A stretch of DNA of 64,000 nucleotides from Trematomus loennbergii (Eukaryota > Chordata > Actinopteri > Perciformes > Nototheniidae). A program made the position numbers and the translations under genes. Position 1 is the first letter of the stretch; each line of letters starts with the position of its first letter. The notes under the pieces were generated by a model that saw only the letters and a list, made by a program, of their open reading frames with translations, was not told where the DNA came from and ran no database searches. This document shows positions 35,240 to 48,626 of this stretch, piece by piece. The stretch is from contig JAAOOA010001152.1 of NCBI GenBank assembly GCA_012861695.1, positions 85,697 to 149,696 on the forward strand. Reading direction: 5' to 3'.

Positions 35240-36609
35240 CTGCAGACTCTCTGCACGAAGGAGCCGCGGTGCTGCAGCTCCTGATCGGAGCAGAGACACA
35301 CGTTCACTAAGCTGAAAAACTATATCCTGTCACAGAGATCTGCTATTTTAAAGTAAAGTCAACACATATCGAGCCTAAATAAAGTCTATATTAAGAACGA
35401 GAGATGTTTTAACATATGGCTTAAACAAATGACAAATGAGCGAGGGTGATGACGTCAGAGCATCGTCCTATGTGACAGGACAGCCCCGGCCCAATTTAAC
35501 CCTGCCCACAATACACTCAAGGGCTGTGTCATTTGTGTGTCTAGACAGCTGTATATCTTCCAACATTCAGAGATATGACCCGCTGTGCCAAAGATCTAAC
35601 CCTCTCTAGTCATCATATTACTAAGTTTCAGATTGCCAGTGAAACATTGGTATACAGTCTTATTTGAATGCTCCAGTTTGCTTTTTCTTATCTCCGTTAT
35701 ATATATTTTGCCAGAATATTGCTGTCTTTTATTTGGATTCAAACACTTAAAGGGATAGTACTTACACAACAGACAGTATTTGTTCAACAGGGTGCTTTCT
35801 GCAGGCTGAACTGCAGCCAATACAAATACATATCACGAGATGGAAACTCCCAAATACCTCATCTATTAATCCGTGGATAATAGAACCACTTCTCTTACAA
35901 ATACAAAACACTTATACAGTAAACTGATTTATTATAATCAATGATATGATCTAACATGTATGGCATATACCCACATCTTTATTTTCAAGTCTTAAGGATG
36001 AAACATTATGTTATGATAACTGCAGCGGAGCTTTAACTTTAAAGCTGCTTGAAAGGTCATACTTTAGAAAAAAAATTAATATCTATACTTAAAGGATTAT
36101 AATTGTAAATTGTAGCAAAACTATCAGATGTATTAGTGTATGTGCGTTTTCTTTTACAATAAAGCCAATAAGTACTTGAGATTTAAGCCAATCTTTAAGA
36201 AACCACGCCTGGCTGTTTGCGGTGTGACTACCGCTACAGGTGTGTCCTTGCACCTGAGCAGTAACATCTCTTACTTATTAAATTATATAAGCCGATGGTA
36301 CACTTAAAACTGTCAACACGTGTTTGCTTACAAGTGTTCTGTGAAGGGACTGACTCTGGTCCAATCGCTGAGCTTCTTCCCTCCGACGTCGTGTAAATGT
36401 ATTCACTTTTCTTACCAAACTACACTCAGTTGACAGTTTATGGTTGGTCTTAGCTGTGAAACTTCACATACTTGTGGTTTTTTGCAGGACTGTTAGCTTT
36501 GGTGCAGCTGAGTGTTAGCTGCAGAGTTCATGCACCTGTGTTAGCATTAGCAAGCATTCAGCATCACAGTTTTTTTTTTTAAATTTTTTTAACTTTATTA
36601 ATCAAGGGT

Positions 36610-36790
36610 ATTTACAAACCAACGGTGGGAGAAGTACTCATATCTTGTTCTTGAGTAGTAGGCTACCAGAGTTTAGGAATACTCTGTTTCAAGTAAAAGT
36701 CCTGCAATCAAAATGTTACTCAAGTAAAAGTAAATAAAAAACTAAATGTAAACTAAACTAAACTAAACTAAAAGTACCAAAACTAACATT
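36610..36790. repeat. AAGTACTT-type repeat near the end of unit A
   Basis: GGGAGAAGTACTCATATCTTG then TCAAGTAAAAGTCCTGCAAT and ACTCAAGTAAAAGTAAAT. The unit B counterpart is at about 62545-62660 (shorter). Confidence 0.5.
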
Positions 36791-37392
36791 TAAAAAAAAT
36801 TGACAGTACAGATGTGTTGCATTGTCAACATTGGCCAGCAGATGTCACTCTTTGAATTTAAAATACTTTTTAAATCAACAATACAATAGGCAATGAAAAG
36901 GGGTAATCTTTACATATATCTCTGCTGATGACCATTTGTATCTATTCCGATGATTATTTCCTAATCCAATCAATATTTAATAATCAAAGCATTGTGTATA
37001 TTGCTCTGTAATACTGGTTGCATTCATCTTCAGGAGGGTGTTGGCCGCACCTTTTCATATGGTGTTTTAGGATTGGTGACTGTGTTTTATTTATGGCAAC
37101 AGACATATTCAGCTGCAGAGTATTAACAGGTAAAGTTAACAAGACAATAAGCCAGATTTTGGGTACTCCATGCATATACTGTGTCCTGTGTTCACCATGT
37201 TTTCTCAAAACAATTAACACAAGTTTGCAATATTTGGAAACCTTAGAAAGTCTGATTGAGACTCAATCTGGTTGTTAGATATTTTCATTAAAAAATATAG
37301 TTGGAGTTAAATGTAGCACAACAAATAAAATACTGAAACACTTTTATAAGCACACAGTTATTCCGTTTTTAGATAACTTGTAAGGAGAAATC

Positions 37393-37640
37393 AGGCCTCA
37401 GGGTGAAGGTCTTGAGAGCATGCCTCAGCGTGAAGGTTTAGAAAGAAGGCCTCAGGGTGAAGGTCTTGAAAGAAGGCTTCAGGGTGAAGGTCTTGAGAGC
37501 AGGCCTCAGGGTGAAGGTCTTGAGAGCAGGCTTCAGGGTGAAGGTCTTGAGAGCAGGCTTCAGGGTGAAGGTCTTGAGAGCAGGCCTCAGGGTGAAGGTC
37601 TTGAGAGCAGGTCTCAGGGTGAAGATCTTGAAAGAAGGCC
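37393..37640. repeat. 27-bp minisatellite at the junction of units A and B
   Basis: About nine units of the same AGGCCTCAGGGTGAAGGTCT-type motif as 12867-13264. On its left is the end of unit A (matching 63275); on its right the unit B sequence starts directly (TTTTCTGGCCATTTAACTG). In unit A about 130 bp of other sequence lies between the array and that point, so the duplication breakpoint is in or beside the array. Confidence 0.95.
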
Positions 37641-38121
37641 TTTTCTGGCCATTTAACTGAATGCCAGTTTCATACAAAGAGAGGAGCATTTCATTTATAT
37701 TGAAATACTTAAAAACTCCCTGCTTTAACCAGAAGGTTGGATAGTGAAGTGTAAGGATCAAGAGTCAATGTCCTCCAACTTTTATTGACAATAGGTGCGT
37801 TCACACCGGAGTGCTTTGGTGTACTTTTCCCACAATAGTTAATCAGAACTACGATATATTTGCGTTCACACCAAAAAGCCCCAGGAACTAAAGTAGCTCA
37901 ATTTAGTTCGTCCGACCCGCTTTTCAGTCCCTGCTAGAGAGCAGGGACTGTCGTGGGAGAAAGTAGTTCCTACGTCTGATTGGCTGTGCGGAATGCAAAC
38001 CACGCCCGTTTGACTCTGAATTTTTTTGTATTGTATTTGCTCGCTTCGGACAGCACACCCGAAGAGATTCCTTTTGTGAAAGCAGTTATTATAGCAACAC
38101 TAAATAAATCAATTGGAGCGG

Positions 38122-40459
38122 TGGAGTGATGAGGATGTGTCTGCGCTTCTGGCGATTTACTCGGAGGACGCGAAGCGCCGCATTCAGAAGCTTCTACTGA
38201 ATGCAGTTTCTGTGGCTCTACAAAGTTAGCAGACCTGGCAAAGTCATGTCGGGACGACTACGAAGGTAAAATAAAATACATGTACTGCACTGTTTTAATC
38301 TGCACAATACTGGTCTTATATGTACTTTTATTTGCTCAGTAGATCGAGCTAGCCATGCTAGAACTTGCTAACGTTAGGTCCAAGCTGGCTAACAACATCT
38401 AGCTAGCTAGCTATTCTCAGCCATGCCGCTATGAACACGTTTTGACTTGTGAATAAGTGTGCAATGTTCTGTAATTTGCTTCACTAACTCATGGCACTAA
38501 TCGTGTGTTTCAGGCGAGGTGTTTCTCTCCGGATTAGAAACTAGTTTTCCCCTCCGGGATAAAACGATAATATAACGTTAGCAATTAGCATGCTAGCTGG
38601 ACATAATGCTACCTCTAACAATACATTAGTTGCTATAATTTCAAGTAATTTGCAACATTCATTCTACATGTTAATGGTAAAAGCTTAAACAGTTGATTAC
38701 CTGCATGCCACAAAGACTGATGTTCTAATATTTTTGCACATTTAAGTAGAAATGTAATTGAAATTCTATTTATTTTTCCTTTTTTTTATTGATTGTTATA
38801 ATTGTACTCAGCCATGTTATGTTAGATGTCAATCCACTTACACTGTAACTACTCTGGCCTTGAAAGAAGAAGAAGGTGATATAACTATTAATAAGTAAAT
38901 CGAAATATGTGTTGCATCACCGCTGCTTAGAGTTCATGCACAAGTCATTTGCTTGATAATGAATTGATGCATTGTAGCAATAATTGTAGTCAATATCAGG
39001 GGCGTCGCCTGGACCTGAAAACATTCGGGGCTTAGCCCACAGTGGCGGCGGCACTACAGTGGCATTTTTACTGCAACACTCCCCCACGCACACACACAGT
39101 ACACCCGCGACTGTTACAATGAATGCTCGATAATCAGCTCACGGCATATAGGCAGGGGTAAAGTGGTATTTTTTATGAGTGGGGACCTCACCTCCTCTAG
39201 GGGGGTCCGGGGGGATGCTCCCCCGGGAAGATTTTTTTTTAAATATTTAAGTTAAAAGCATCAATCTGGTGCACTTTGAGAGCAAAATGAAGAGATCTAT
39301 GGATACCTCTCTCAACACCCATATGAAGCAGAACTGTAAACAGATGTACTTTTTCTTTATGGATATTTTACTAATCACTCCCATTTAAACTCTATTCTTG
39401 TTTTACTGCCATATAGTATTTCATAACTGTTTTTCCTTTATTCTCTTATTTTTTTTATAACTATAATGATCATATGAAGGTGTGCCGCGGAAATAATCTT
39501 TGAATAATTTGTGACCAAACCGTTAGAGACCCACTGAGATAACTTAGACTAAAGTTATGTATCTAAACACTCAGAGAGTCCTTAGCTCACCTGAGTCTCT
39601 CAGTCTGAGAGGAGAGGACTCTCCTCCAGCTTGTTGTGGAACAAACAGCTCCATATGTCCGTTAGTGCAGCTAGCTAACCAGATGCTAACAACACGTCCA
39701 TGCTGGCACCGGTCCCTCCCTCCCCCTCTCTCCCTCTCTCTCTCCCTCTCTCTCTATCACACTAAATGCGCTATGCCACACACACACAGAGCCGAGTTTG
39801 AATGACACAAGCACACGTTTATTTCCATGCAACTCTCTGATTGGTCTGGTGTCATGCCTCTGTTGCATTCACTGAACACGGGAAATTACAGTGCTGCCGT
39901 CCTCTCTTGTGTCATGATGAGGTTCACGTAAAGCACGGTTAATGTATTATATTATTGAGGGAGAATTGTCCGGGGCTACAGAAAAAACATTCGGGGCTAA
40001 AGCCCCGGATGCCCAGGCCAGGCGACGCCACTGGTCAATATCAAAGAGAGATGTAATTTCGATATTTCAGTCCAAGCTTGATTGGCCCAGCTACCTCAGT
40101 ATATGTGATGTATAAATAAAAGGATTACATGAAAACGGTTTGATCTTCTATCTCAGAGTAAACTGGACTATTAATCAACATTTTGCCTCGTTGTTGCGAT
40201 TAAACTGATCTTGTATCTTGCATATTTCACCTTAGGAAAGTGGGCACGCGATGACAGCTTCCTTGACACCATCATGGCGATGGACCGCCGTGCCATGGTC
40301 AGCAAGGAGAATGAGGACCTGCGTGCCAAGGAGATGCACGACGAACGGCTGCTGCATTCACACAAGGCCCAGGAATCGAGGTGGAGCAACAAAATACCTT
40401 TCAGGCTGGGCTTCTGGCAGTGCTAAGCGAGCTGATTAAATCCAACAGGCCTTCAATAC
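38122..40459 (+). pseudogene. Myb/SANT-like Harbinger accessory protein remnant
   Basis: Exon 1 starts WSDEDVSALLAIYSEDAKRR, resembling the trihelix/SANT domain that PIF/Harbinger elements encode beside the transposase; it hits a stop after ALQS near 38227. After an intron now holding a hAT, a second exon (about 40236-40459) reads FLDTIMAMDRRAMVSKENED then LRAKEMHDERLLHSHKAQE. A further frame shift is needed for EQQNTFQAGLLAVLSELIKS before the stop. Stop and frameshift make it nonfunctional. Confidence 0.6.
38997..40033. mobile_element. 1.04-kb hAT-type element nested in the Harbinger-like element
   Basis: Ends CAGGGGCGTCGCCTGG and CCAGGCGACGCCACTG with perfect 8-bp target duplications GTCAATAT at 38989-38996 and 40034-40041. 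Subterminal ACATTCGGGGCTTAGCC and CATTCGGGGCTAAAGCC are direct-like echoes. No transposase. A CT-rich run (39715-39755) is inside. Confidence 0.92.
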
Positions 40460-40507
40460 AAAAATTAAGAAAAACTTGTCGTTGATAAACTGTACAATGA
40501 CTTGTTG

Positions 40508-40632
40508 GGAGGCGTGTGGTGCAGTGGTCTGGTGCGTTGGTGTTCGGATCAGGGGAGCACAGGTTCAAACCCCACTGCAGTCAGGATGTCGTTGTGTCCC
40601 TGGGCAAGACACTTCACCCCAAATTGCCTACA
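40508..40632 (+). mobile_element. tRNA-derived SINE
   Basis: A tRNA-like head with a box A-like GTGGTGCAGTGG and a box B-like GGTTCAAACCCC, followed by the conserved fish SINE stretch GTTGTGTCCCTGGGCAAGAC then ACTTCACCCC. The 3' tail runs into AT/TA microsatellite sequence. It sits in the right part of the Harbinger-like element. Confidence 0.75.
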
Positions 40633-40742
40633 CCTGACAGTTAATTTTGTATTATTGTGATTATATATATATATGCCACTGTTATTAATACTGACACCTA
40701 ACTTTGCACTAAGGTGTGTCTGCTGCTGAGCCTACCTATTGT

Positions 40743-40774
40743 TATTATATATATATATATATATATATATGCCA
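40743..40774. repeat. (TA)n microsatellite
   Basis: A run of about 14 AT dinucleotides. The flanks GCCACTGTTATTA occur both after the earlier TA run at 40663 and after this one, indicating a small local duplication. Confidence 0.8.
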
Positions 40775-43324
40775 CTGTTATTATATTGTTTTGATACTAC
40801 TGACACTTATTGATCTGCTGCTGATAAATAAAAGAGAACCTACATGCACGGCACTAGCATCATGACTGTCTTTGTTTAAACCAGCAGCAGTGCAGCGGTA
40901 CACAGACTAACCTGTGTGTGTGTAACGTAGTTCTTCAGGTGTGCATGCTTAACATGTATGTTAACATGTATGTATACAAAGTTTTTAAAGAGCTTTCAAC
41001 CTCATCCCATTGTCTTTAACACACATTTAACATAATATACTCATTAATATACAAATATACAGTATGAGTACTGTTTTGATACTGACATTTAATCTTTGCA
41101 CTAAGGTGTCTGCACTATTGTAATTGTGTCTGTTGACTGGTAAATAAAAGAGAAACCAAATGCACTGTACAAAATATCAGCTTTATTGTCAATTTACAAT
41201 TTCCATGCTGTTCAGATGCCTCTCCACAACGTTGCTTCCAGGCGAATACAGAGGAGTTGAAAAGAGCCCTTGGACATTCGGAAATCTTCGATCCACTGCA
41301 CATTGGCACCACCTCCCACCAGGCCGACGTTCTATTGTTCACCCAGAGTTCCGTAGTATTCGCATATCTGGAACACATACAAAGACACAAATTAGCCCTA
41401 CATAACTCCATAAATCCTACATTAGATAGTATTAATGTGATTTAATGAACGTACCATTGCTGTTCTTTGGGCGTGATAACGGCCATCATCCTCGGCTGTA
41501 CAACGGCGAAACATGTCCATAGCGTGTGATTTTCGTCGTAATCCTTTTGTTAAGGCTTCTTAACCGCCTTCGCCTCCGACTCAGCATTTCTATTGCATTT
41601 GAATGGTCGATCTGTATTTGTATTTGTGGCTGAGTTATTGGCTTAAATAACTCCGTTACGAAGCTGTATAACACGACCACCAAAACGTCAACTCCATACC
41701 GTGTCTGAGGTCGGAAGGTAAACAGAAGCATACAGCGGAAGCGGAAGTTTTTTTTCTTCTTCTCTCGGTTTTTTGGCGAATTGCAACTTTAAGGTGCATA
41801 CCGCCACCTACTGTACTCGCCGTGAAGTTGTTTGCGGCCTGCCAGTAAACCAAGCAGAAGAAGAAGAAGTGACGTCAGCGGCTCATTTGCCTAATCCACC
41901 CCCAGGAACTCATTTTGGTGTGAACGCGATCTGCTTTAGTTCGTCAGAACTAAAAGAACTCTCATGAACTAAAGTTCTCAGAACTACTGTGGGAAAGTAC
42001 TTGGTATGAACGCCCCTCTTGTCGACGTCACCTGCATGCTCCTGTATTAAAGGAGCACTCTCTTGCTTTAGAGAGCCCCCTGTTGATCAAAGCTTGTATG
42101 TGCAGGGTTCAATAGTCAGGCCTACAGCCACATTGTAACACACAGAGCTAGAATTGGGATATTTAACCAAAGTAAAAGTAATAATAATATTTTACTGTGT
42201 ACAAAATATTTTAATAAAAAATATTTTGTGAAAGTCCCTCATGCAAGATTTAACATAAACGTAAAAAAGTATTAGCATCCAAATGTAATTGAGGTACAAA
42301 CAGAAGAATTACTACTCTCTCCACACAAGCTTATTTCAAAATAAATTGTCATATATATATTATTGAATTATCATAATTATTCCATATTGATTGATCCTCT
42401 TATCTTTTATAGTGGTGCTGTTATAGGAAGAGTTTTAGTTTTAGTTGTTATATGCTGCCAAGCAGCTTTTGAATTTCACCAACTATTGCTAGTTATAGTT
42501 TGTATTTTTTATTTGAATTGTTTTAAAGTTAACATAGAATTGTAGTAGGATATATTTCTCTTGAATGTAGAGTAGCATAAAACAAAGCAGCAGAAAATTG
42601 AATTTATGGAAGCACAGTACTTGAAATTAATGTACTTTCACCATAACTAGGCAAACAAAATGGACACATGAGAAAGGTTGTGTGCAAACACTGCTTTTAT
42701 TGTTGAAGGACAGATTTAGAAAATAGTTGCATCATGATATAGAAAACATGTAAGAAAAGAAAAGACAATCATTATCCCACACCTTGACGTATTGTCCAGA
42801 TTCAAAACCCCACTGTCAGATAATTGAACATATATGCAGTACGAACATATTTATATAGATTGCATAAGCCCACTTCTATTATATTATAACGATTTTGACT
42901 TTATTTACAAATGAGCAGAGATTTGACGCTTTAAAATAAACGATTACCTCCACCTATTATGCTTGTATTGTTTAGATCAAGTTGTGTTCGTCAGTGCCTA
43001 ATATTATTCCCTTATGCATTTGTGTAATATTAACAATGAATCAAGTTGCATAAGTATAATTTGTCACTCTTAGCGTCAAACACACAAATAATTATTACCT
43101 AACTCTTTTTGTTCCCTCAGCTCTTTATGCAGCCTTTTTACGCTTATTTTGGTTTTCTGACCCGTTAATCATTGTTGGAAAAGTACCCAGAACCTTTAAA
43201 AGTACAAACACTTATGTCTTAAAATACTCCACTACAAATAAAAGTCAGTTATTTATATTTTTACTGATATTACACAATGACCCGTTTCAGAATTACAATG
43301 ACAAGTCCAGAAGTATTATCAGCT

Positions 43325-43675
43325 AAATGTACTTCAAGTATCAAAAGTAAAGTACTTGTTATGCAGAATGGATGTCTTCATTATTATTATTGTATACTGT
43401 TTGTAAGAGTATTTTAGCATTGCTACTTGAAATACTGTGTTGATTAGTACTACAGTACTGCATTATATCATAGCAGCAAATCAAGAGTTTTTTATATACC
43501 AAGTAACCAAATGTCAAAATAAATTTAGTTGAAGTATGATATTTGCCTCTTAAATGCAGTATACTGTAGGTATAAAGAAGTGTTAAATGGAAATAGTCAA
43601 GTAAAGTACAATTATGTAAAAAAAAAGGACTTAAGTACAATACTTGAGTAAATGTACTTAGTTACTTTCCACCAC
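43325..43675. repeat. AAGTACTT-type repeat, unit B
   Basis: Counterpart of 14860-15220 with the same ends (TACTTCAAGTATCAAAAGTA; TTACTTTCCACCACT) and several one- to four-base indels relative to it. Confidence 0.6.
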
Positions 43676-43826
43676 TCCCGCTAACTCTCATCCAAGCATG
43701 TTTCTAGCGTCAACAGAAAGTGGTTTTATTCATGAAGTTGGGATAAACCCACTGTTCTCTACCTGCTTATGAACATAGAAGTGCATTGAGCAGCTAAAGA
43801 ACCAGAAACACGCCCTCAAAAGGTTG

Positions 43827-45571
43827 TTATTTCATCTTAAAATGACCTTTCCCTTTTTCTATGACATCATTTCCTTTTTCCATGACAGCATTATATGACA
43901 TCTTGACTGCCTCCATCGGTGTTTTAGCTCCCTCTGCTGCCTTAAATCCGATCACTCCACCTACCACTCCCCTGTTACAGCCAACCCTGTTGTAGCTACA
44001 GCTAAAATTGTTCCAGCAACTCCCAGTCCTCCTCCGCCTACTGCTGCAGTCCCTCTCAATGCTTTCATCTGTTTCAGGACATTCATGAATCCTCCGGCGT
44101 TATGCAGGGCTGTGATCACTAGCCAACCATAAATGCAACCCCACAAAAAGCTCCTAACAATGCTCCTGTTGTTGCACCTGCCAGTTGGATCAACAGCTTC
44201 TCAGACACTATGGATTTAGCCTGTTTTCTGATCACTTCCAATGGCCCGTTTCCCGACGACGTGTCGTGTTTGATGTACTCCTCCACCACTGTGCAAATGT
44301 ATTTCTCCACTTCTTGAAACACCTCATTGGTGTAGAAGCTTCCATTGTTTTCCTTCACCATATTGTCTATTGCGTGAGCAGTTCCTCCACCTGGACCTGG
44401 TTGTTCCTGTATTCTTCCTGCTGGTTGTTCTTCCAGTGTATTATCCATGACATGGCAGCGGCCGCCGCACTTCTTCACCAGAGCGCTCAGATTCTTATTC
44501 AGTTTGACAAATTCCTCGATTGTCCTCCCTTCAAGCTGTTCGCCGTGGGTGAAGACAATCACAGCATATTTTAAAGCATCTTTGGGAAATACTCGCATAT
44601 TTTAGTGATGACAGCCTGCTCGTGCTCTGTATATTTCTCCACTTTAAGCACAATGAGAAAAGCATGAGGCCCAGGAGCGCACTCTGTGATACAACTCACT
44701 ATCTCCGGCTTCATGTCCTCTTCCGACTTGCATGCGTCAAAGAAACCAGGAGTGTCGATCAAAGTGAGGCCTCTTCCGTTGACAGTTTGGTTTCTGCTTG
44801 ACACTTCCCTGTTCCAGAGTTGGGAGAATGGTTTGTGGTGAACAATTCCTCTCCAAATATGGTGTTTCCTAGGTTGCTTTTCCCTGATCCAGTTTTTCCC
44901 AGCAGGACAATCCTTGTTGGAGTTGGACCTAAAGACATAACAATTATGTTCAGTACATTTGTCTCCTGCTTGTTTGCATTAATTACATTTCAAAAAGTCG
45001 CTTTCTCAGGCTTTTCTGGAAACAGTAACCCAAACATAGTGTGCAGTTTAAATAAAAAATGACTACTTAAAGATTACATGAGGTTGCTCATATCTGCCAT
45101 GATGTAAGTGGGGAATCAACCTGCATATTTATCTATAACAAGGTGATAAGGTTATCACAGCAGTCAATAAAACGAATACATCTACAGACCTTCACCCTCA
45201 TTTGCTCCTCTGGGTATTGCCACAGTAATAACTGTTACATGTCTGATATGTGTAATAGGTAATGTAAAGCGCTTTGAGCACTTGGAAAATCGCTCCAATA
45301 AATTAAATGAATTATTATTATCTATTTATTTTGTGCATAATTTGCAGAAACTGAGTCATTTGCTAACACATGAACTTATGAACACATCTTACCACTAAAG
45401 TTTGAGTTTCACAAATGCTTAGTTTAGTTACCAGTGAAGAAAAACATGCCGCAGTACTGAATTCCAATTATTTGCTTCATCTGTCATGATATATTTACTC
45501 ACCTTGTTCATGCTGGTTCATCCTCATTGTGAATCCTTTGAGTTGGGAAGCTTCCTGGCAGACTTGAAGGC
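43827..45571 (-). pseudogene. GIMAP-family GTPase, unit B copy with several frameshifts
   Basis: Same two-exon structure as the unit A gene: exon 45571-45503 and exon 44928-43827. G1 LLGKTGSGKSN, G3 LIDTPGFFD and G4 VIVFTHGEQL are present. Differences are nearly all indels. This copy keeps the base lost in unit A after GEELFT, but it has lost one A in the ETKTVNGRG coding run. It has also lost a T in the LLNAIDN region (near 44376), a base near 44122 and two bases in the Gly-rich tail, and one G in the first exon. The missing A in FPKDALKY is shared with unit A. Either a decaying pseudogene or an intact gene in an indel-rich assembly. Confidence 0.75.
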
Positions 45572-48500
45572 CTGCAGAGACAAGGAAGACAAAATGTTTA
45601 ATATATGTACAGTATATTATATATATACTATGTTTAATATGTATATATATATATAAAATGTAAGCTTGTGTTTATTGCTCAATGGTTTAAGAAATACATG
45701 TCATTATACTGATTAACAATAATTGACTGTGAGATGTACATTTCACCATTTCGTATAAACATGTGGGATTTCGAAAAATATTTTTGACACACTAAATAGA
45801 GCAAGTTTTTTTAGACAATTGTTGCCCTGTTTGCATCCTGTTTAAAGTAAAAATGATTTCCATTGCCTCCAAAGAATCTTCGTCTTCGGGGTGGATGACG
45901 ATGCGGACAAGGAGAGGTTTCGCGCTGGCTCGGTTCTGTTCAAAAGCATAAACTTCTTCCAGGACAACCCTCGCTACCAGGCTGTCAGGGAACGCAGGGC
46001 AATCCCTGCCCCGAGTACAGGGAGGGCAACTGATCCAAACCCTCTATCCTCACAGGAAGTTAGGATGTTGTTAATGCCCATTCTCAGAACCTGAAAAGGA
46101 CAGACAGTAATATTAAGGGTAAACAAAAGACATACTGATTCATGGTGTGGGAAACTGAAAAACAAATGACAATGGAAAAGGCTTCTCTGTTTCACCTCCA
46201 CTGCAGCTCCATCCGGATCCTCGTTCCATGGAGCGAGGTTGAGGAAAATGACTGCATTAGATTGAAGTCCAGCTAGAGCCTCCACCAGGACTATGTCACC
46301 AGGAATGTTTCTTCATCTGCTTCCTTTCTAAACCTTGCAGTCAGCTGGTTTCCAAAATGTTGGAACAAAGTGTTTCCAACACGGGTAGAAAGAGGATCAT
46401 GAAAAACCATGGGCGATACCAGGGCATCCACCTGAGAGGAGAGCAGAATGTTTTTTCTCATTGAATGTATACTTATGGTGTTTATATGCATTTATGCTTT
46501 AAACATTTTTAAGGTTGCAACTATTCTCCCAATAACCTATTTTTGACAGCTTGCCAGAAACCGTTGTGCTAATCGTCACAAAATTGTATCAAAAACCAGA
46601 ATTGAAACATTTTCTTAAAATCACAGCTTACTCTCTTACCTGTTGGGTCTCGATTGTTCCCTGAATGATCTCTAGATGGACACCCCCTCCAGGAGCTCCA
46701 GCAGTGGCTCCTCTTGCTCCATCTTGGCCAGAAGCATCCATCTGGAACCCCAGATCACTTGGTGCCCTGTTTTCAGTACTTGTCTGGTACATCACCTCTA
46801 CTCTGTTATCAATGGAGAGTCTATCTTGAACAAGGGAGTCCAGAATTGGCCCCAGCCTGTTCCTTACCTCAGTCACTTTGCTGGATGGACCTTCCAGCAC
46901 CACCATGGGCAGAGAGGAAGATGTTAAAGGATTAAAGGTAACCCCTGAATGATCTAAACCATGCAGCTGCAGCAATGCTGGTAACTCATGCATTAACTCT
47001 TCAAAAGGCAGATCGACTACACTTTGCACACTAGACTGATCCAAAATAAACTGTATGACAACTTCATTTAGCTCTTCAACCTCTTTGGTGTGGCCCAGTA
47101 AGCACACACTGCCGTCAGAGCCAAATACGACCTGAGCTCTGTGTTGCACTTGGTTCAATCCTTTGTCTTAGACTTAAGCTTTTCCTGAAGCTCAGATGGC
47201 ACAGCAGAGCAGTAGGAACATCAATCTTGACTTCCTTAATCTCACATTGCAGTGCCTTTTCTGTTTCAACAAGAATATTGGCAGAAGGGGATAAGAAACG
47301 TAGCTCTGTGTCTCGTAACTCTACTTCCACCTTGCCAGCAACCCCTAAAAAGTCCCCTAGCACACCAGGACCATTATAAGCCTTCTTTAGAAAGGCCAAC
47401 AAATGTGGGCTCATGTCAGAAACTGTCCTTTCGAACACCAACTTCTCCTGATCAGAGATCCAATCTTTAGCCTTAAGAATATCCTCGACAGAGCCTTCCA
47501 AATGCAACTGACCTGGAGCTCCCTGTGTGACCTTCACTCCTGGAAAGTCTTTTTGCAAAGTGTGCTCAATCTTTCCACAGGAGGCGAAGCTTAGCCTCGC
47601 CCAGTCGACAAATGCAAGTTTCCCTCTCAAGTAACCGTGGCCTTTGTTTACCAAGCAAGGCTTCTACATCCATCAACTTGGCGTTCACCTGAGAACGCTG
47701 CCCAACAACAACAGCCATCCCATTCTCGCTGTAGACCTTAACGTCATTGGTGGTCTGAAGAGAGTTCCTGGACTCAAGCAAAGCTACAACTTTGTGAGGG
47801 TCCACCTCACAGTGGCACAGGTAGCCATCAAAGTGTTTGTCAACCTCCACTTTCCAATCTCTAATATCATTTCATCATCAGGTTGAGTTGAAAAGCTAAC
47901 TAAAACCCTCCCTTCCTCTGGATACAACTGAGCAGAGCAAGACAATGAGGCAAGTTCTTTCTCTAATCTTTTCCAAGCTGTGGGACATTCCTTTAGGTAA
48001 CGAAGGAGGAAAGTATTTTGTTGTAGTTCGTATTTTTCACCACTTGATGGAGGGATTGAGACAGGAATCGACTGTGGGCTCTGTGTTGAAAAAGAAATTC
48101 AAATATTGCAGTGGACTGTTGTCAAATATATTTAAACACTTTTACTGTTATGGTCATATCTACAAATGTAGAAGTAGTAACTTCATTAAGTGGGAGACTA
48201 TAAATAGAAAAAAAAAATACCTGTACCGGGGCTGTAATATTCTTGTTTGGAGAGGATGTGTGAAGTTCAAGGCCGTCTCGGACAGTGAGCACCAGATCCT
48301 CCACATCATGAACAGACTTTTTCAGGACTGCCTGCTGGTCTAAGAAATCAAATGTGACATGAGTTATTGTGAGGTTAGAGGGAAAGAAGTTGCTTGATTA
48401 ACAAACAAAGAAAATATGCATTTTCTTTGATGACACTAGGAAAATAGGGATGAGGGTTGTATTAGTTTTTGCTTTATCCTCTAGTTTATTTACCTACATA

Positions 48501-48626
48501 CATACTCTCCTCATTCTCCAACTTCTTTTATGTTAAAAGCTGAAAGTGAACTATTATTTTGCCATATGAGAAAGTAAAATTGAACTTAATATATAATAAT
48601 ATGTGTATATTTTGTAGATGTATGTC

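Larger units (their letters stand above)
37794..42016 (+). mobile_element. Harbinger-like element inserted in unit B
   Basis: Left end GGTGCGTTCACACC and right end GGTATGAACGCCCC are inverted, each followed inward by a second inverted motif (GCGTTCACACCAAAAAG; TTTTGGTGTGAACGCGATC) and AGTTCT/AACTAAAG repeats. Unit A lacks it (13542-13552, TATTGACCTTGTCGAC). No clean 3-bp target duplication could be read. It carries a decayed Myb/SANT-like ORF, as in PIF/Harbinger elements, but I found no DDE transposase. A hAT (38997-40033) and a SINE (about 40508-40632) are nested inside. Confidence 0.65.

Noticed and set aside
40211..40426. A stand-alone host gene at 40.2 kb
   Set aside because: The frame sits inside a Harbinger-like element and pairs with an upstream Myb/SANT-like exon, so it is a transposon accessory ORF.
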